Positions 1 through 6,322 are shown, numbered from the stretch's first letter. The stretch: 8,352 nucleotides of DNA from Verrucomicrobia bacterium 12-59-8 (GCA_002279765.1 NCCR01000187.1:4456-12807); one strand, 5' to 3'. A program made the numbers and translations. The notes: generated from the letters alone by a model not told the origin.

Positions 1-174
1 TTCGCGAAGCGATGTGTCTTCCACTGCTCGAAGAGACACTTTGTATTCACTACGCCGCCGACAGGCGGCAACCCCAGGGACGGGCAGGGCGGGGACTTTT
101 CCGAAATTCACCGCAGAGCGAACGAATGAGAGCGGCGCTGCTGGTTCATGGCGTTGGACCTTGAAGCATACCGC
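1..174. other. Intergenic, no supported gene
   Basis: No reading frame here has a ribosome binding site or a recognisable product. The edge begins with the palindrome TTCGCGAA (1-8). A G+C-rich hairpin lies at 54-69 (GCCGCC, loop GACA, GGCGGC) with no T-run on either side, so it is not a classical terminator. The 8-mer GGGACTTT at 92-99 recurs in other gene-free parts of the window. The stretch lies downstream of the minus-strand gene that ends at 175. Confidence 0.6.
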
Positions 175-474
175 CTACGCCATCAATGGGCGTGGTGGCG
201 TTGCTGCGACAATCGCAGCGTTGAGCCGCTTAGAAACTGCGGCAAGTGAAGGTAGCGCAACTACAAGGTTTTGAATCTCCTGAAAAGCGAACTTCGCGGC
301 ATCTAGTAGGTCTGGTGCGCCTCGGAACAAATCACGAGTCATCAGCAAGGCATACTCGGACTCAATATCTGGGGTGAAGTCGATCATCTGTTCGATGCAT
401 TCCATTGAAATTTGATGCCCTGGGAAAAGGGGCGTTTCAAAATCAGCGTCTTGATGGTTGGTGTTATCGTTCAT
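175..474 (-). CDS. Small protein of unknown function (99 aa)
   Basis: Product not recognised. I chose the ATG at 474 because AAGGAG (489-484 on the minus strand) sits 9 bases before it; the longer frame starting at 531 has no such site and adds a basic segment unlike the rest. The N-terminal 45 residues are acidic and hydrophilic (NDNTNHQDADFETPLF). Residues 53-92 look like an amphipathic helix-rich segment beginning APDLLDAAKFAFQEI and ending in an Ala-rich stretch. That style is shared by many small plasmid and phage proteins with an 'APDLL.A...A' segment, but I cannot name a family. There is no signal peptide or membrane segment. It lies on the same strand as the ardC operon but is separated from it by a terminator and 252 bases, so it probably has its own promoter. 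Confidence 0.65.
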   Translation of the reverse strand: MNDNTNHQDADFETPLFPGHQISMECIEQMIDFTPDIESEYALLMTRDLFRGAPDLLDAAKFAFQEIQNLVVALPSLAAVSKRLNAAIVAATPPRPLMA

Positions 475-534
475 GGCTTTCGTCTCCTTTTTATGTTGGG
501 CTGCGCCTCTCGCTGCCTGATGGCAAAGCAAAGA

Positions 535-637
535 AAAGTCCCTTCAAGCCGAAGCGAAGCGAACCGGTCACAGCCGAAAATTGGGGGAGACCTTCAGGGG
601 GAACCAATTTTCTGCTTGAGCGGGCGGCGGGGACTTT
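535..637. repeat. Nested inverted repeat, about 103 bases
   Basis: Three pairs of arms nest inside one another. AAAGTCCC (535-542) pairs with GGGACTTT (630-637), TCAAGC (544-549) with GCTTGA (614-619), and AAAATTGG (577-584) with CCAATTTT (604-611). Folded, this gives one long interrupted hairpin in the gap upstream of the 474-175 gene and downstream of the ardC operon. It could be a small non-autonomous element, a folded leader RNA, or a protein-binding site. There is no transposase and no flanking target duplication that I can see. Confidence 0.5.
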
Positions 638-715
638 AGCTTGCCATCTGAAAGGCACGAAGGGCGCACCCTCCAAGAGGTGGGAGACGGCCAGAATGAC
701 GGCACCTCTGCCCTG

Positions 716-736
716 ATTTAAAGCCCCTAACGGGGC
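716..736 (-). terminator. Rho-independent terminator of the ardC operon
   Basis: On the minus strand GCCCC, loop GTTA, GGGGC (736-723) is followed by TTTAAAT (722-716). The stem is only 5 bp and the T-run is interrupted, so it is a modest terminator. The stop codon of the last operon gene (TAG, 729-727) lies inside the hairpin, which is common for compact terminators. Confidence 0.6.
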
Positions 737-945
737 AGTGCTTCAAGGTGAAGATGCAATTTCCGGTCGTGGGCCATGTTGCAGGATAGCGAGACAGCGC
801 GGCGGTAGCTGAGGCAGTGATAAACTTTGCCTTGGGGCTGGCGGCTCTGCGCTTCGATCACCGCCACGCGCCAAGCGGCCCGGGGTCTGCCTTCGATTTT
901 AACGGCTCCGGCATGGGGGCCGGTCACTTTGACAAGGGCGTTCAT
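727..945 (-). CDS. Small basic protein, third gene of the ardC operon (72 aa)
   Basis: Product not recognised. The chosen ATG at 945 overlaps the TGA of the preceding gene as ATGA (945-942). No Shine-Dalgarno sequence precedes it, so translation probably depends on ribosomes that have just finished the upstream gene. The protein is rich in Arg and His, with segments RPRAAWRVAVIEAQSR (residues 20-35), VYHCLSYRRA (41-50) and RKLHLHLEALPR at the end. The alternating hydrophobic pattern suggests a small beta-rich fold, and a nucleic-acid role would fit the charge, but that is inference only. The longer in-frame start at 1044 would overlap the upstream gene by about 100 bases and is less likely. 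Confidence 0.65.
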   Translation of the reverse strand: MNALVKVTGPHAGAVKIEGRPRAAWRVAVIEAQSRQPQGKVYHCLSYRRAVSLSCNMAHDRKLHLHLEALPR

Positions 946-1148
946 GGTCGGTTTTGGTTCGGACGTTTGGAGATGATGCCGCGCACGGTGGCCGCGACGG
1001 TTTCGAGCGGCTGGCGCATGGGGTCGCCAGTCCAGCCAAGGCACGCGGCGCGGATAGCGAGCTGGTTTTCCAGCTCGTCAAACTCGGCGTCTGTGAGGTC
1101 TGCCGATTCGATCAGCTCGGCATCAGTCAGGGCAAGCAAGGCGCTCAT
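942..1148 (-). CDS. Small acidic protein, second gene of the ardC operon (68 aa)
   Basis: Product not recognised. The ATG at 1148 forms an ATGA overlap with the stop of ardC (1148-1145) and is preceded by AGGAGGTG (1161-1154), six bases upstream and inside the 3' end of ardC. That makes the start convincing. The first 30 residues are strongly acidic (LTDAELIESADLTDAEFDEL) with a repeated 'LTDAE' unit; residues 31-68 are neutral to basic and end in SKRPNQNRP. The charge split suggests a helical acidic N-terminus, possibly a protein-protein or DNA-mimic surface. DNA mimicry is known for other antirestriction proteins such as ArdA and Ocr, but nothing here proves it. Confidence 0.7.
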   Translation of the reverse strand: MSALLALTDAELIESADLTDAEFDELENQLAIRAACLGWTGDPMRQPLETVAATVRGIISKRPNQNRP

Positions 1149-2047
1149 GGCTTCACCTCCTCGGGCTGAATGCTGAGGATGTAGTTGGCTGCCTTTTGCG
1201 CCTGTGATGCGGCGCGAATGATCCAGCCTTTGGCGTCTTTGCCTTTCAGGGCATCAATCCAGCTTTGCAGGTAGGCGGCTGAATTGCTGATTTCATCTTC
1301 CATGATGCCAGCGTGAGCATTCAGGAACGAAGCGCCCATTTCTGCAACAAGCTCTTCCTCTGCGTAAGTCTTGCGGGCGGTGTCGCCTGCTGAATCAATG
1401 CCCTTGTTCTCAAGCAATGACTTGCGGGCAAGGCGTGAGGCGTGCCCTGTCGAGTGCGCCAGTTCGTGAAACAGCGTTGAATAATAGGCTTCCTCACTGT
1501 CAAAGAAGCAGCGCTCCGGCATGTGGACGCTGTCAGTTCTTGGGCGATAGCAAGGAACCGCGTTCCCCTCAAAAATGGCGGGAGCGTTTGGCATCGCTGC
1601 GACGATCTCACGAGCGCGGGCGGTCTTTTCGGTGATGGAAAGCTCTGGCAGGTTTTCGGGTTGCGGGAATTCGATTCCCTCAATCTGCGAGGCATGAAAC
1701 ACGGTGTAAGCCTTCAAAAAGCGGTGGGTTTCTCCGCTCTCGTCTTCCTGCGCTGGGGCGTCGTCCTCGTGCTTGGTATAGGTGCCGTATTTGACAACAA
1801 GGGAGCCGTGTTCACCCTTGCGGACATGCCCGCCAAGCTCCTTGGCCTGAATGAAGGTCAGGAAATAAGGCGATGTAAAGCGCTGGCTTCCAAGCAGAAA
1901 AACGTTAATGCCCTGATAGGCTCTTCCTGTGGAGAAGTTGCGGGGAAAACCAACTTTCGAGAAGTATGGCGATTTCCAAGGGACAACCCCTTGTTCTAGC
2001 TGGGTGATGATGCGGTCTGTTACTTGTTCGTAGATGTCTGTTTTCAT
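1145..2047 (-). CDS. ardC: ArdC-family antirestriction protein with zinc metallopeptidase domain (300 aa)
   Basis: ArdC proteins are encoded on conjugative plasmids and related elements, bind single-stranded DNA and protect incoming DNA from restriction. The N-terminal domain (DUF1738/ArdC-N type, about residues 1-125) shows the typical blocks IYEQVTDRIITQLEQGVVPW, NFSTGRAYQGINVFLL, YFLTFIQAKELGGHVRKGE and LKAYTVFHASQIEGI. The C-terminal domain (about 140-295) is a zincin-like metallopeptidase with HELAH at 194-198; a third zinc ligand is expected in EELVAE (231-236). Length is normal for the family. I chose the ATG at 2047 because AGGAGGAA (2060-2053) precedes it by 5 bases; the start at 2101 adds 18 unrelated residues. 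It is the first gene of a three-gene operon. An inverted repeat just upstream (2067-2099) may control it. Confidence 0.92.
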   Translation of the reverse strand: MKTDIYEQVTDRIITQLEQGVVPWKSPYFSKVGFPRNFSTGRAYQGINVFLLGSQRFTSPYFLTFIQAKELGGHVRKGEHGSLVVKYGTYTKHEDDAPAQEDESGETHRFLKAYTVFHASQIEGIEFPQPENLPELSITEKTARAREIVAAMPNAPAIFEGNAVPCYRPRTDSVHMPERCFFDSEEAYYSTLFHELAHSTGHASRLARKSLLENKGIDSAGDTARKTYAEEELVAEMGASFLNAHAGIMEDEISNSAAYLQSWIDALKGKDAKGWIIRAASQAQKAANYILSIQPEEVKP

Positions 2048-2052
2048 ATTAG

Positions 2053-2060
2053 TTCCTCCT
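2053..2060 (-). promoter_or_regulatory. Shine-Dalgarno site of ardC
   Basis: AGGAGGAA on the minus strand lies 5 bases before the ATG at 2047. It decides the start of ardC in favour of the shorter, 300-residue protein. Confidence 0.85.
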
Positions 2061-2066
2061 GTTTCG

Positions 2067-2099
2067 GTTTTGCGAAAAGCACTCGGGCGCGCGCAAAAC
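2067..2099. promoter_or_regulatory. Inverted repeat upstream of ardC, candidate operator
   Basis: GTTTTGCG (2067-2074) and CGCAAAAC (2092-2099) are perfect 8-base inverted repeats separated by 17 bases, centred about 36 bases upstream of the ardC start. The spacing fits a dimeric repressor binding two half-sites on one DNA face, or a 5' leader hairpin. I see no convincing -10/-35 pair next to it, so the promoter is not assigned. Confidence 0.45.
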
Positions 2100-2154
2100 A
2101 TGCGTGACCAAAGCCGGAGGAACGGGCGGCAGTCAGAGGGAGGCTCCGAAGGAG

Positions 2155-2219
2155 GGGCATCCCCAAAGTCCCGCAGCGAGGCACGAGAGAGGACAATTTG
2201 GGGAACCCTTTGGATGCCC
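2155..2219. repeat. Nested inverted repeat with bulge
   Basis: GGGCATCC (2155-2162) pairs with GGATGCCC (2212-2219). Directly inside, CCAAAGTCC (2163-2171) pairs with GGACAATTTGG (2191-2201) apart from a two-base AA bulge; the remaining loop is about 19 bases. On the minus strand the inner part carries CCAAATTGTC followed by GCGGGACTTT, which resembles the right half of the nested repeat at 535-637. Confidence 0.45.
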
Positions 2220-2286
2220 TTGACGGCTCGAACGTCCGCGAGGCATCAGAGCCGCCAAGAGCGAAGCAAGCGGGCGGCGTTTACTT

Positions 2287-2304
2287 CCGCGCTACATAGC
2301 GCGG
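2287..2304. repeat. Near-perfect 18-base palindrome
   Basis: CCGCGCTA (2287-2294), a two-base CA centre, and TAGCGCGG (2297-2304) form a palindrome in the spacer upstream of ardC. A two-base loop is too tight for a good RNA hairpin, so binding by a dimeric protein is more likely. No partner regulator gene lies in the window. Confidence 0.45.
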
Positions 2305-2494
2305 GTGAATTACTGGCAGGGAAGGCGGATGCTGCGCAGCGCACAAACTGGGAGCGAAGGAGCAGGCCGCCTTCTCTGTGCTGCTTGCCAGAGGGAGGAA
2401 TTGGCAGGGTTCGCTTTGGGAGGGAGCGGGCCTGGCTTTGCAGGCATCAAAGCGACTGACAAGCGGACTGTGCCAAGTGGTGTGGAGCCTCTTC

Positions 2495-2568
2495 GAGGGC
2501 GTTACGGGACACCTCCCGTTAGAATGGGTAGCCGCCCACGAAGTAGCGGCGAGGGAAAGGCCTTTCCC
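2495..2568 (+). repeat. Structured repeat, copy A (three hairpins)
   Basis: This copy matches 7001-7074 at 63 of 74 positions without gaps. Hairpin 1 is ACGGGA/TCCCGT with loop CACC (2504-2519). Hairpin 2 is GCCGC/GCGGC with a 10-base loop (2531-2550). Hairpin 3 is the perfect palindrome GGGAAAGG/CCTTTCCC (2553-2568). An extra stem specific to this copy follows: CCGTG (2568-2572) with CACGG (2579-2583). It lies 29 bases beyond the helicase stop, in convergent orientation if read as plus, so it may also act as that gene's 3' end structure. The strand of action is not established. Confidence 0.75.
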
Positions 2569-2597
2569 CGTGAGAAAACACGGAGACTTGATAGTTT

Positions 2598-5500
2598 CTA
2601 GGCGGAAACGATGACCCTAATTTTAGCCTGAGTAGTCTTGCTGATATACAACTCGGTCGTTGCCAGAAGACGAAGCGAATCGTCAGAAATCGTCGCGATT
2701 GACGCACCAGGCTGAACCAAAATCATCTCGAACTCTAGTTTAGAGCGGCGGGACTTCTCTTTGAAAAAAGTCAGTTCCTTCATTCCGCCTTTTAGGAACC
2801 GTGAATAACCTTCTCTCTTCCATCGTTCGTCTCGATTCTTGAGGTCAAAATAGAGAGACTGCACACCTGCATGTTTGGCAACTATGCTCTTCTGAGCCTG
2901 ACCGCATAGCGTGTAAAAGTTGCGAATGTCCTTAGAAACTCGTCCTTCATGTGCTCCTTTGCAATGAACCAATGTGAGGCGGATTGTGCTTTCATCCACA
3001 TCCTTGATGCAGACCAAATCTGCCGCCTCACCGCTTCCGTCATCGTTGAAAACTAGGTCGTGTTCTGCCTCAATCTGCTGGAACGTGAAAAATTGAATCG
3101 TGGCATTGTCCCGTGTTTTGTGCATGGACTCTTTGGTCAAGTCGAGGACTCCCCAATTCCACGCCTCAAGTCTGCCCCTGTCAAACAAACCAGCATTGAT
3201 GTTCGTCGGAATGTGGTAGCAGTTGTATGAGTATGTGCCGTCCACGTATCGAACGATGAACGGATCGCGCTCCAAGTATTCGCCGAGATCAATTGCGGCA
3301 TTAGTGCCATGACGGAATCGGACGAGAGGGCCTGTCAGATGCTCATGGCGATAGCCACCCGGCAGGCTGCCATCAATCGTAAGGCGATAATCTGACGAGA
3401 AGAGATCGCTGGAAAGGCGAATGTCGATGTTGCTATTAGCGGTGACATTGGAAATAAGCAGATCGACTGCGAAGACCGGAACCTCGGTCTCACCGAAAAC
3501 AACAAACTGGCGGTCATTAAAACGCGTCTGAGCTTGTTCACCCCACTGCACTGCTATGGGAAAGGAGTCGTGAGGCTTTTCGATTTTCTGCGGTCGCAGG
3601 AAATCTTTGGTAATATTTCTCTCAGTGTCAGTGTGAGATGTCACCTTGGCCCAAGTGCTATTTGTCCATTCGATCCAATCCGACACAGCACCAGACTTGT
3701 GTTGCCAGATTTTCCCTCTTCGGGCCGCACACCCCCAGACGATTCGTTCGCCGTTCTCGTAACCAAGACAGGCAATATTACTCAAATTGGATTCAGATTT
3801 CTCGATACTTGCCAAGCCATCGGTGACATTGGGACCGAAATAGGAGGTAAAGCTGATTGCTCCAACGCGTGAAGAGCCAAGGCTCTTGACCAGTGGCATT
3901 TCAACATTGTTGAGAATGTTAAATATGGGGTCTCCTGAGAGCAGGCTGGTTTGCTCTCCCGTGACGATCTTGGCCAACTTTTCAGAACGAAGTCGTTTGA
4001 AGTCGCTGGCATAAAGGCACAGCACACCCTTTTGCTTATCCCACCGCAATATGAGGAGATCATAAATTGTGTCGAAGACGTTCTGGTAGCTTCCCCAGGA
4101 AATGGCGTTGGAACTGCAAATGACAGCGACGAGCACAGCCTCAGTTTCGTTGTATGCGTGCCAGCTTTCAGATGTGCTGGGTAAGACTTCAGTGAATCGC
4201 ATTGGCTGCCAATCTTCACAATCTGTCTTGAAAAACTGTGCGGAAAGAGCGGGTTTTAGGTTCCAAAGGGACAGGTGAGCGTGGAGGTTGCCTTTCTCTT
4301 TTAACCCAAAAACAACTTCTTGTAGGCGTAGCTCTCTCTCAACACGGTCTTCACTGAGCCGCTTGATTAGCCTATCCCAATCTGCCCCCTCAGCATAAAG
4401 ATCCCTGAGTTTATCTTCCGCGTCGGGATCGGCCACATTCACGACGGCAGTGGCTTCTCCGACGCTGTTTTTCAACCCTTTGCGGGTAAAGCGCCCGATG
4501 AACTGGAGGGTGATGGCGAGTGATTTGTGATTGTCGTGGAGTGCCGCGATTTTCAAATTCGGGAGGTCAAATCCCTCTCCGAGCATATCGACGCAAACCA
4601 CAATTCTGGAGCCATCTGGGCCACGATCAAGCAGCTTGGATAATGCTGCTTTGTTTGCTTGTTGTCGGCCTGCCCCCGAATAGATGACGACTGGGTGGTA
4701 TTCAGGTGCAAGCTGTTGGTAAATTTGAAAAACTTCGTCTGCACGCTGATGCTTCCATGTGCGAGCCATGAGCAAGTGATCAAGTTTGAGTTCATCACGA
4801 TCTCGCTTCAACGCGTTGACTGCCTCGGTGGCAATTGCTAGGTCGCGGGCGCGTTGATCACCATACTCTTCCACTGTCTTGAGATGAATCGGCTGGTAAT
4901 ATCCGGCTGCTTGAGCGTCACCAAGCTTGTAGTTAAAAATGATTTTGCCATCTATTCGCTTGCCGTCTCTGCGGAACGGTGTGGCAGTAAATTGCAAGAT
5001 ACGCTTCTTCAAAAACTGATCCCGAATCTTCTGCCAAGTCTTCGCGGTGATATGATGCGCCTCATCGACAATCAAATCTGAGCAGTGTTGAACGATGTAA
5101 GCGATTGCATCCGGGGCAGACGCTTCTAATGAATGAGGCAACGCCACGATGACATTTGATTGGTCGATCAACTGCTTTGCTTCATGGAGTGTCTTTATCC
5201 CCTTCGCGATGATTCCTACCCTTGGCCGTCGAATATCGAACGGAACCACTTTTGCTTGAGAAAGCACCCCCAAAGAAATGAACTTGTTTGAGATTTGCCC
5301 CCTCAATGCATCGCTTGGAACAACTACCAGGGCTTTCGTTAAACGCAGGTAAACGAGAGCGGCCAACATGGTTTCCGTCTTCCCTGTGCCGGTGGGTAAT
5401 ACTACAGTGGATGGTTCAAACTCAGTCCCCACTGCAAAGTGAGCTGCGATGGCGTGGAGTGCTCCGATTTGGGGCGTTCTCAAACCTGGCAAGTCTTGTT

Positions 5501-5894
5501 CTTCATCCTCAGTGCGAAAATCGAATTTGTTGACCCACCCACTACGAACCGACTCTGGAGTGTTGGCATGAGTCGCAAGCAAGCCAAGGGAATGCCATTT
5601 CACTGAAAAGCTGGATGGCAAATTGTCTCGATCTGCAATGTCGTCGCTAGTAAGGACCGGCAGACTGGTCTTAGCGCGCTTCGCGCCTCTGTGCTTCAAA
5701 AGGAGCTGATTGTATGGCTCTGAGAGTTCAAGGGTGATCAAGTCATGCCCTTTGAATTCTGAAGCGCAAACCCGCGCAGCTACTTTGGCACCACGAAACA
5801 CTCGCTGAACAATCGAGTTGCCCCCAACCTTCACCCTGCGTTCGGGTAGGGCTGGCAGGTCCAAGAGACCACTCCATTTGGTAAACAGGTCCAT
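2598..5894 (-). CDS. Superfamily 2 DEAD/DEAH-type helicase with C-terminal nuclease-like domain (1,098 aa)
   Basis: Predicted ATP-driven DNA translocase of the ResIII/type III restriction 'res' kind. Helicase motifs are in order: LRTPQ (138-142), Walker A PTGTGKT (167-173), DEAH (277-280), TAT (303-305), LGEGFDLP (438-445) and QFIGRFTRKG (464-473) with arginine-finger candidates R468 and R471. Residues 1-130 are an N-terminal domain and 550-900 a large middle region I cannot assign. Near the C-terminus EAADL (956-960), then TLVHCKG (974-980) and GQAQKS (998-1003) resemble a PD-(D/E)xK nuclease core, with E956 or D959 and K979 as candidate catalytic residues; H977 replaces the usual E/Q. The ATG at 5894 follows an in-frame TGA directly, so no longer start exists in this frame; no good Shine-Dalgarno sequence is visible. 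No methylase or specificity gene is adjacent, which argues for a stand-alone defence helicase rather than a classical restriction system. Its exact family is not certain. Confidence 0.88.
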   Translation of the reverse strand: MDLFTKWSGLLDLPALPERRVKVGGNSIVQRVFRGAKVAARVCASEFKGHDLITLELSEPYNQLLLKHRGAKRAKTSLPVLTSDDIADRDNLPSSFSVKWHSLGLLATHANTPESVRSGWVNKFDFRTEDEEQDLPGLRTPQIGALHAIAAHFAVGTEFEPSTVVLPTGTGKTETMLAALVYLRLTKALVVVPSDALRGQISNKFISLGVLSQAKVVPFDIRRPRVGIIAKGIKTLHEAKQLIDQSNVIVALPHSLEASAPDAIAYIVQHCSDLIVDEAHHITAKTWQKIRDQFLKKRILQFTATPFRRDGKRIDGKIIFNYKLGDAQAAGYYQPIHLKTVEEYGDQRARDLAIATEAVNALKRDRDELKLDHLLMARTWKHQRADEVFQIYQQLAPEYHPVVIYSGAGRQQANKAALSKLLDRGPDGSRIVVCVDMLGEGFDLPNLKIAALHDNHKSLAITLQFIGRFTRKGLKNSVGEATAVVNVADPDAEDKLRDLYAEGADWDRLIKRLSEDRVERELRLQEVVFGLKEKGNLHAHLSLWNLKPALSAQFFKTDCEDWQPMRFTEVLPSTSESWHAYNETEAVLVAVICSSNAISWGSYQNVFDTIYDLLILRWDKQKGVLCLYASDFKRLRSEKLAKIVTGEQTSLLSGDPIFNILNNVEMPLVKSLGSSRVGAISFTSYFGPNVTDGLASIEKSESNLSNIACLGYENGERIVWGCAARRGKIWQHKSGAVSDWIEWTNSTWAKVTSHTDTERNITKDFLRPQKIEKPHDSFPIAVQWGEQAQTRFNDRQFVVFGETEVPVFAVDLLISNVTANSNIDIRLSSDLFSSDYRLTIDGSLPGGYRHEHLTGPLVRFRHGTNAAIDLGEYLERDPFIVRYVDGTYSYNCYHIPTNINAGLFDRGRLEAWNWGVLDLTKESMHKTRDNATIQFFTFQQIEAEHDLVFNDDGSGEAADLVCIKDVDESTIRLTLVHCKGAHEGRVSKDIRNFYTLCGQAQKSIVAKHAGVQSLYFDLKNRDERWKREGYSRFLKGGMKELTFFKEKSRRSKLEFEMILVQPGASIATISDDSLRLLATTELYISKTTQAKIRVIVSA

Positions 5895-5968
5895 TCATGG
5901 TGTCTAAATGATTTTTCGAGTGAACGCAAGGAGCGGTGCTCACAGTGGAAAGTCAAAGAGCTCAATGA

Positions 5969-6043
5969 GGGGAAGCGGCTCAGGCGAGGCTTCGCCTGCG
6001 GATGCTTTAAACGTTTCAAGCCTGCGCAGAACCGCGCTTCCCC
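5969..6043. repeat. Branched dyad cluster upstream of the helicase gene
   Basis: An outer stem GGGGAAGC (5969-5976) with GCTTCCCC (6036-6043) encloses three further dyads. These are a 7-bp hairpin CAGGCGA/TCGCCTG with loop GGCT (5981-5998), the 18-base palindrome centred on AAACGTTT (6004-6021, one mismatch), and CTGCGCAG (6022-6029). GCTTC (6036-6040) can alternatively pair with GAAGC (6066-6070) around a CCC/GGG-rich hairpin. The arrangement suggests a multi-branched RNA or a compound protein-binding site in the leader of the helicase gene. Confidence 0.45.
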
Positions 6044-6284
6044 ACCCGATAGGGCGGGCACTTTAGAAGCGGACGGAACCGATGCCGATGCGGTGGCTGG
6101 CGACAAGAATGGTGGGCGAAGGGGGGCAAAGTGGTCGCCGCCAAAGCATGGCAGAGGTTCTGTTCAAGATGCCGGTGGGGAGCAAGCTGGCCGTTTGGCG
6201 GTGAAGTGGAGGGCTTGCCCCGACCGAGCCGACGAATGGCGGGATTGCTCGTGGTGGCAGTGCGGAGATCTGAGGTCTTGAGAT

Positions 6285-6311
6285 GCCCGCCCTAGGTTCC
6301 CCTGGGCGGGC
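6285..6311 (-). terminator. Strong hairpin downstream of the DUF6876 gene
   Basis: GCCCGCCC (6285-6292) pairs with GGGCGGGC (6304-6311), and AGG/CCT extend the stem inward beyond a single bulged T, leaving loop TTCC. It starts 12 bases after the DUF6876 stop on the minus strand. There is no T-run after it, so it may stabilise the 3' end or work with Rho rather than being a full intrinsic terminator. Confidence 0.5.
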
Positions 6312-6322
6312 AAGCTGCCATG

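Larger units (their letters stand above)
2100..2494. other. Non-coding, dyad-rich spacer upstream of ardC
   Basis: The frames that stay open here give Arg/Ser/Gly-rich translations without ribosome binding sites and are not credible genes. The stretch contains several inverted repeats (listed separately at 2155-2219 and 2287-2304), a 10-base palindrome GCTGCGCAGC (2331-2340), and G+C-rich direct runs. It lies between the ardC start and the convergent structured repeat, and is a plausible site for a promoter, a small RNA or a transfer-related site. Confidence 0.55.
5895..6322. other. Intergenic region between DUF6876 gene and helicase gene
   Basis: This 428-base stretch has no convincing gene. 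Open frames on both strands lack ribosome binding sites and have low-complexity translations. It should hold the helicase promoter (minus strand). It contains a cluster of dyads at 5969-6070 and a strong hairpin at 6285-6311, both listed separately. The rest, about 6071-6284, is G+C-rich and I see no further structure in it. Confidence 0.55.

Noticed and set aside
14..274. Plus-strand open frame of 86 codons at the left edge
   Set aside because: No ribosome binding site, overlaps the 3' end of the better-supported minus-strand gene at 175-474, and has low-complexity composition.
817..1176. Plus-strand open frame of 119 codons opposite the small genes of the ardC operon
   Set aside because: The minus strand has two ATGA junctions and a strong Shine-Dalgarno site here; the plus frame has no start signal.
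2034..2459. Plus-strand open frame of 141 codons in the ardC upstream spacer
   Set aside because: No ribosome binding site, Arg/Ser-rich low-complexity translation, overlaps the ardC 5' end and several inverted repeats.
2495..2568. The structured repeat read as protein on the minus strand (both copies give YPF then REVSRNAL)
   Set aside because: Copy A has a stop codon where copy B has Lys, and the differences preserve base pairing rather than amino acids, so a shared coding fragment is less likely than a folded element.
2495..2568. Integron attC site
   Set aside because: The required GTTRRRY and its matching RYYYAAC partner are not present at the ends of the repeat, and no integrase gene is seen.
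6148..6204. Possible 18-residue peptide MAEVLFKMPVGSKLAVWR on the plus strand
   Set aside because: The composition looks protein-like, but no Shine-Dalgarno sequence precedes the ATG and there is no other support.
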